From: Crotophaga sulcirostris | Lineage: Eukaryota > Chordata > Aves > Cuculiformes > Crotophagidae | Assembly (NCBI GenBank): GCA_013397455.1 | Contig: VYZB01000134.1 | Location: 727,284 to 791,283 of the forward strand | DNA length: 64,000 nt | Direction of reading: 5' to 3' | Part shown: positions 60,801 through 64,000 of the stretch, in pieces | Layout: every line of letters starts with the position of its first letter | Position numbering within the stretch: position 1 is the first letter of the stretch | Made by a program: the position numbers and the translations under genes | Notes under the pieces: model-generated | The model's input: only the letters and a program-made list of their open reading frames with translations | What the model was told of the DNA's origin: nothing | Database searches by the model: none

Positions 60801-61345
60801 AAACGTGCTCTTGAAAAACAAATAAACAAAATGAAACCAAACTTAATGGCATAATCAGTCTTAGATCAACTGTGAATCTGCATCTGAAGTTATGGAAACG
60901 ACAAGAGAAAGCATGAGCATGTTTGAATCTACTCCATGACCTCTCACACTGTCCTCTGTCAGAAAGGATCTCAGTATTGGGTTTTTTTCTGATAGATCTG
61001 CTAATACTGTACTAGTTACTATCTGTCTGAGCGCTAATTAGAAATCTGGGAAAGTAAAATTTTAGGGCCACTGATATCTGACATTTTTTCAAGGACATAC
61101 GAAGCAGCATCTCCCACAGCTTAGTATAGGTGCAATATAGATACTGTGGACTGGAGAATAAGCGTGCAGGAAATTGTCTTTGAAAGCTGGCAATTGTTGA
61201 TTCAAATTAGTAGTTAAACCAGGAAGACTTCCATCTCCCAAAGGCAAGATTCTTGTTTTCAGTTTTGTGCTGGTAGTAAAAATACTAATGTTGTCAGTGC
61301 TGCTTTCTCCATTACATCCCATACTTTCATACCTTCTTCTTTCAG

Positions 61346-62030
61346 TTAGGGAAAGTGCCCCCGATGGACCTGTTGTTTACAGAGGAAGACTTGGGCACAG
61401 TGAGCATGAAATGATAGTATTCAATTCTCCAAATAGTGAGGAGGGAGGTCAGCAGAACTGCCGCCTTGGACTTCTGGAGGGCAGACTTCAGCCTGTTTAG
61501 GAACCTGGTTGACAGAGATCTTTGGGACGCAGTTCTGAAGGGCTGAGTTGTCCAGGAAGGCTGTACATTCTTCAATAAGAACATCTCAAGGGCTCAGGAG
61601 CAGGCTGTCCCCATATGCTTGAAAGCTGAGCTGGTGGAGAAGCAAACCAGCCTGGCTGAACAGAGAGCTTTGGCTGGAGCTTGGGGAGGACTACAAGGAT
61701 ATGGTGAGGTTATGCAGGGAGGAAAATGGAAGAGCTAAAGCTCAACTAGAGTTTAATTTGGCTACTGCAGTAAAAGACAGTAAAAAATGTTTCTATAAAT
61801 ACGTACAAATATAAGGGCTAAGGAGAATTTTCCTTTATTAGATGTGGGGGGAAACATAGTGACAAAGGATGAGGAAAAGGCTGAGGTACTTAATTCCTTC
61901 TTTGCCTCAGTCTTTAACAGTAAGACCAATTGTTCTTGGATACTCAGCCCCTTGAGCGGGAAGAGATAAACGGGGAGCAGAATGAAGCCCAAATAATCCA
62001 AAGTGAAATGGTTTGAAACCTCCTAAGGCA
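61346..62030 (+). mobile_element. CR1 LINE internal fragment (endonuclease-RT linker region)
   Basis: Translation at 61346-61425 gives VRESAPDGPVVYRGRLGHSE then H-E-M-I-V-F, a CR1 ORF2 segment. Further CR1 phrases are CTTGGACTTCTGGAGGGCAG, CAGGAAGGCTGTACATTCTT, and GGCTGAACAGAGAGCTTTGG. It is truncated at both ends: it lacks the reverse-transcriptase core and the 3' terminal repeat, unlike an ordinary 5'-truncated copy. Frames are broken throughout. Confidence 0.85.
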
Positions 62031-62779
62031 CTCAGTATACTTAGAAGTTCAGGTGAGGCTTAAGGAGTTGTGAGTGAATGAATGTTTTCACATTTCCTGG
62101 TAACTGCTTTCCATGTCTGGAATGTAATAGAATTTGAAACAGCACTTCGTGCACACCGGGAAACCTGCAAGTTTTTATCTTTCACTCTCCTGGCTCTTCT
62201 ACATAATAGTTTCCTTTCCTTTCCATGGTAATGTTGAAAATCTTGCAAAATTACATATTCTCTTAGTAAGGTCCTTGTGAATACAAATTCTGAGTAATTT
62301 GGACTTAATCAACTTGATTTTAATGAATTTCAGTTCATTAAACTTACTTCCCTGTGTATCATCATCATCCTTTGCCTGGAACTTAATTGTTTCATACAAG
62401 ATCTCAACAGATTTGAGCGAAGAATAATATTCTGAGTGCAATAAAATACCTAACTATGAGAAAATGCCACATTAATACTTCTGCTGTGGGGCTATGAAGA
62501 AAGTGATTCAATGTAAACACTCTAACAGGATTTAAATAAAAAATGTTTTAATTAGAGGCATAAGTTGCTTTTTAAGTATTTGGAACTCTGTTCCGAGTAT
62601 GTTTCTAACCAACAATTCTTCAAAAAATATCAGAATATGAGAGCTCAAACTATGTCTTTACAACAGTGGTTAGTAAGTTAAATATAATTTCCAACTCTGT
62701 ATTCCTGTTGAACTCAATAGTACTGATGTGCATGCCTGTTAGCGGTCAGTGCAGGGATACTGAGTCATTGAAGATTTTA

Positions 62780-62980
62780 TCACACAGTATCACAAGGTTG
62801 GAAAGGACCTCTGAGATCATCAAGTCCAACCTATAAGCCAACACTAACACCAACTAACACCAACCCATCATCTAAACCATGGCACTCAGTGCCTCATCCA
62901 ATCTTCCCTTAAACACCTCCAGGGTCGGCGACTCCACCACTTCCCTGGGCAGTGCATTCCAATGGCCAATCACCCTTTCA
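62780..62980 (-). mobile_element. CR1 LINE 3' tail (antisense)
   Basis: The plus strand reads CACAAGGTTGGAAAGGACCT, GATCATCAAGTCCAACC, AAACACCTCCAGGGTCGGCG and ACCACTTCCCTGGGCAG, the complement of the CR1 3' UTR. It is 5'-truncated at about 62980. It lies 750 bp from the oppositely oriented internal CR1 fragment. Confidence 0.93.
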
Positions 62981-64000
62981 CCCTATCCTTCTGTTAGAGG
63001 CATGTTATTCAGTGTAGGGTTGAGATGCACTGGGATCAGGAATTTTAGTTTCAAGTTGCTTGTCCTGTAGACAAGGGGAAGGATTTGGTTGCCGGTACTC
63101 CTGGTTTGGCATCCTTAGTTTTAGCTTAGAAGAGTGACTGTTTAGAAGATGCAGACAGAGATGTAAAAAGAACAAAGTCACTTTGGTTGCTGTTCCATAG
63201 GAAATCTAAGAGTTTGCAAGGGGTTCTGTAAAACAATAAGAACACTGTTGGCATCAAGTAACAAAAATGAGAAGAAATGTGAGAGAAGTTTTATTTTCAG
63301 TGTCCTTTCCAATTGTAGTAAAAAACAGACTAAAATGACAAATTTGATTTTTTGTCACTTCTTCCATCCTCCAACCTCCGTGCCTCTACTGAAGACACTT
63401 TTATGGGCTCTTTCACTGCACGTGAGTTTTGACCAAGGCATACAACAAAGGTCTGATGTTACCCTTGCCTACTTTTCTGAAGACCTGTTCAGTAGGTCTA
63501 TATTTTCATTTTTAACTATTCTTCCATTCAGGTTTGATTGCCTTGCTACTGCCAGCTAGAATTAAAGTTATGTTTGTTTGAAAAGTTATTGTGTCTTTTA
63601 AAAAAATCAATAGTTGGGTATATGACTTAAATAATCCTATTAAAACCATTGTGTAGGATTGGATATTCCTTAAAATAGTTGGACAGAGACTTGAAAGACA
63701 GGCAGACTTATTGGTGTGGTTAGTGTTTGGTACTAGCCAGCACGTTGTAGTGTGAATAGCTCGAACTAACCACAACTATACTCTTTGTCTTAGCTGGGTG
63801 TTTTGGTGACAAAGGAAGGTGGAAGAATTTAGGAGGGCAAGGGCACACACTCGGATATAACAAGTTGCAAAAATCAGTAGCTTATTTTTTTTAGAAAAGG
63901 TTTGTAATGTTGAGTACTTCTAATATTGATAATCCATGTCATGGCTTCTGGGATCTAACATTCTGGTTTGATCTAATCATGGTGGTTTCAATCTCATTTT

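Larger units (their letters stand above)
50541..64000 (+). other. AP3B1: AP3B1 intron 7 (at least 13.46 kb, runs off the window)
   Basis: Starts GTAAGT; its acceptor lies beyond the window. It contains an octamer-like palindrome (52991-53004), an unidentified CpG-bearing segment (53590-53995), an antisense solo LTR (54260-54844), an internal CR1 fragment (61346-62030) and an antisense CR1 tail (62780-62980). The rest (50.5-52.9, 54.9-61.3, 62.0-62.8, 63.0-64.0 kb) is AT-rich with nothing I recognise. Confidence 0.85.

Noticed and set aside
50541..64000. Search for AP3B1 exon 8 (acidic E-G-D-E-L-E-D block and following helices)
   Set aside because: No matching sequence was seen; intron 7 appears to extend past the window.
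1..64000. CRISPR arrays, operons, tRNA or rRNA genes
   Set aside because: No spaced direct repeats and no recognisable tRNA or rRNA sequence were seen. The DNA is vertebrate, where CRISPR arrays and operons are not expected.

Overview
This is vertebrate, almost certainly bird, genomic DNA. It is AT-rich, intron-dominated and CpG-poor apart from one CpG island. It is littered with CR1 LINE fragments and carries an antisense solo LTR of a kind widespread in birds. The one clear gene is the 5' quarter of AP3B1 (adaptor complex AP-3, beta-3A subunit) on the + strand. AP3B1 is Z-linked in chicken, so a Z-chromosome origin is likely; the species cannot be named from the sequence.

Layout. 1-6.7 kb: gene-free DNA with one CR1 tail and one unassigned exon-like segment. 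6.7-9.6 kb: four consecutive exons, with introns and mostly intact splice sites, that I recognise as a decayed copy of an ATAD2-type gene (AAA+/bromodomain chromatin ATPase). An in-frame stop and two frameshifts make it a pseudogene, and retained introns mean it is not a retrocopy. Fainter possible remnants continue to about 10.6 kb. 10.6-18.9 kb: gene-free DNA with an 83-base assembly gap, a 1.2 kb CR1 with degraded reverse-transcriptase sequence, a CTCF-like motif, and a 3'-truncated CR1 that abuts the AP3B1 CpG island. 18.95-19.85 kb: CpG-island promoter and AP3B1 exon 1. 19.6-64 kb: AP3B1 exons 2-7 and introns 1-7; intron 7 runs off the right edge.

The seven AP3B1 exons join without a frame break into 262 codons, ending at the conserved SPWK. 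They encode the N-terminal start of the adaptin alpha-solenoid, out of about 1,090 residues in the human protein. Exon 8 and everything after it lie outside the window.

The introns hold CR1 pieces in both orientations, two copies of a short hAT-type non-autonomous DNA transposon with visible 8-bp target duplications, one MIR-like SINE, one antisense solo ERV LTR, and two CpG-bearing segments I cannot identify (about 21.4-21.7 kb and 53.6-54.0 kb). The most noteworthy observation is the multi-exon ATAD2-like pseudogene next to AP3B1. All family assignments come from reading and recalled family sequence; no alignment was run.
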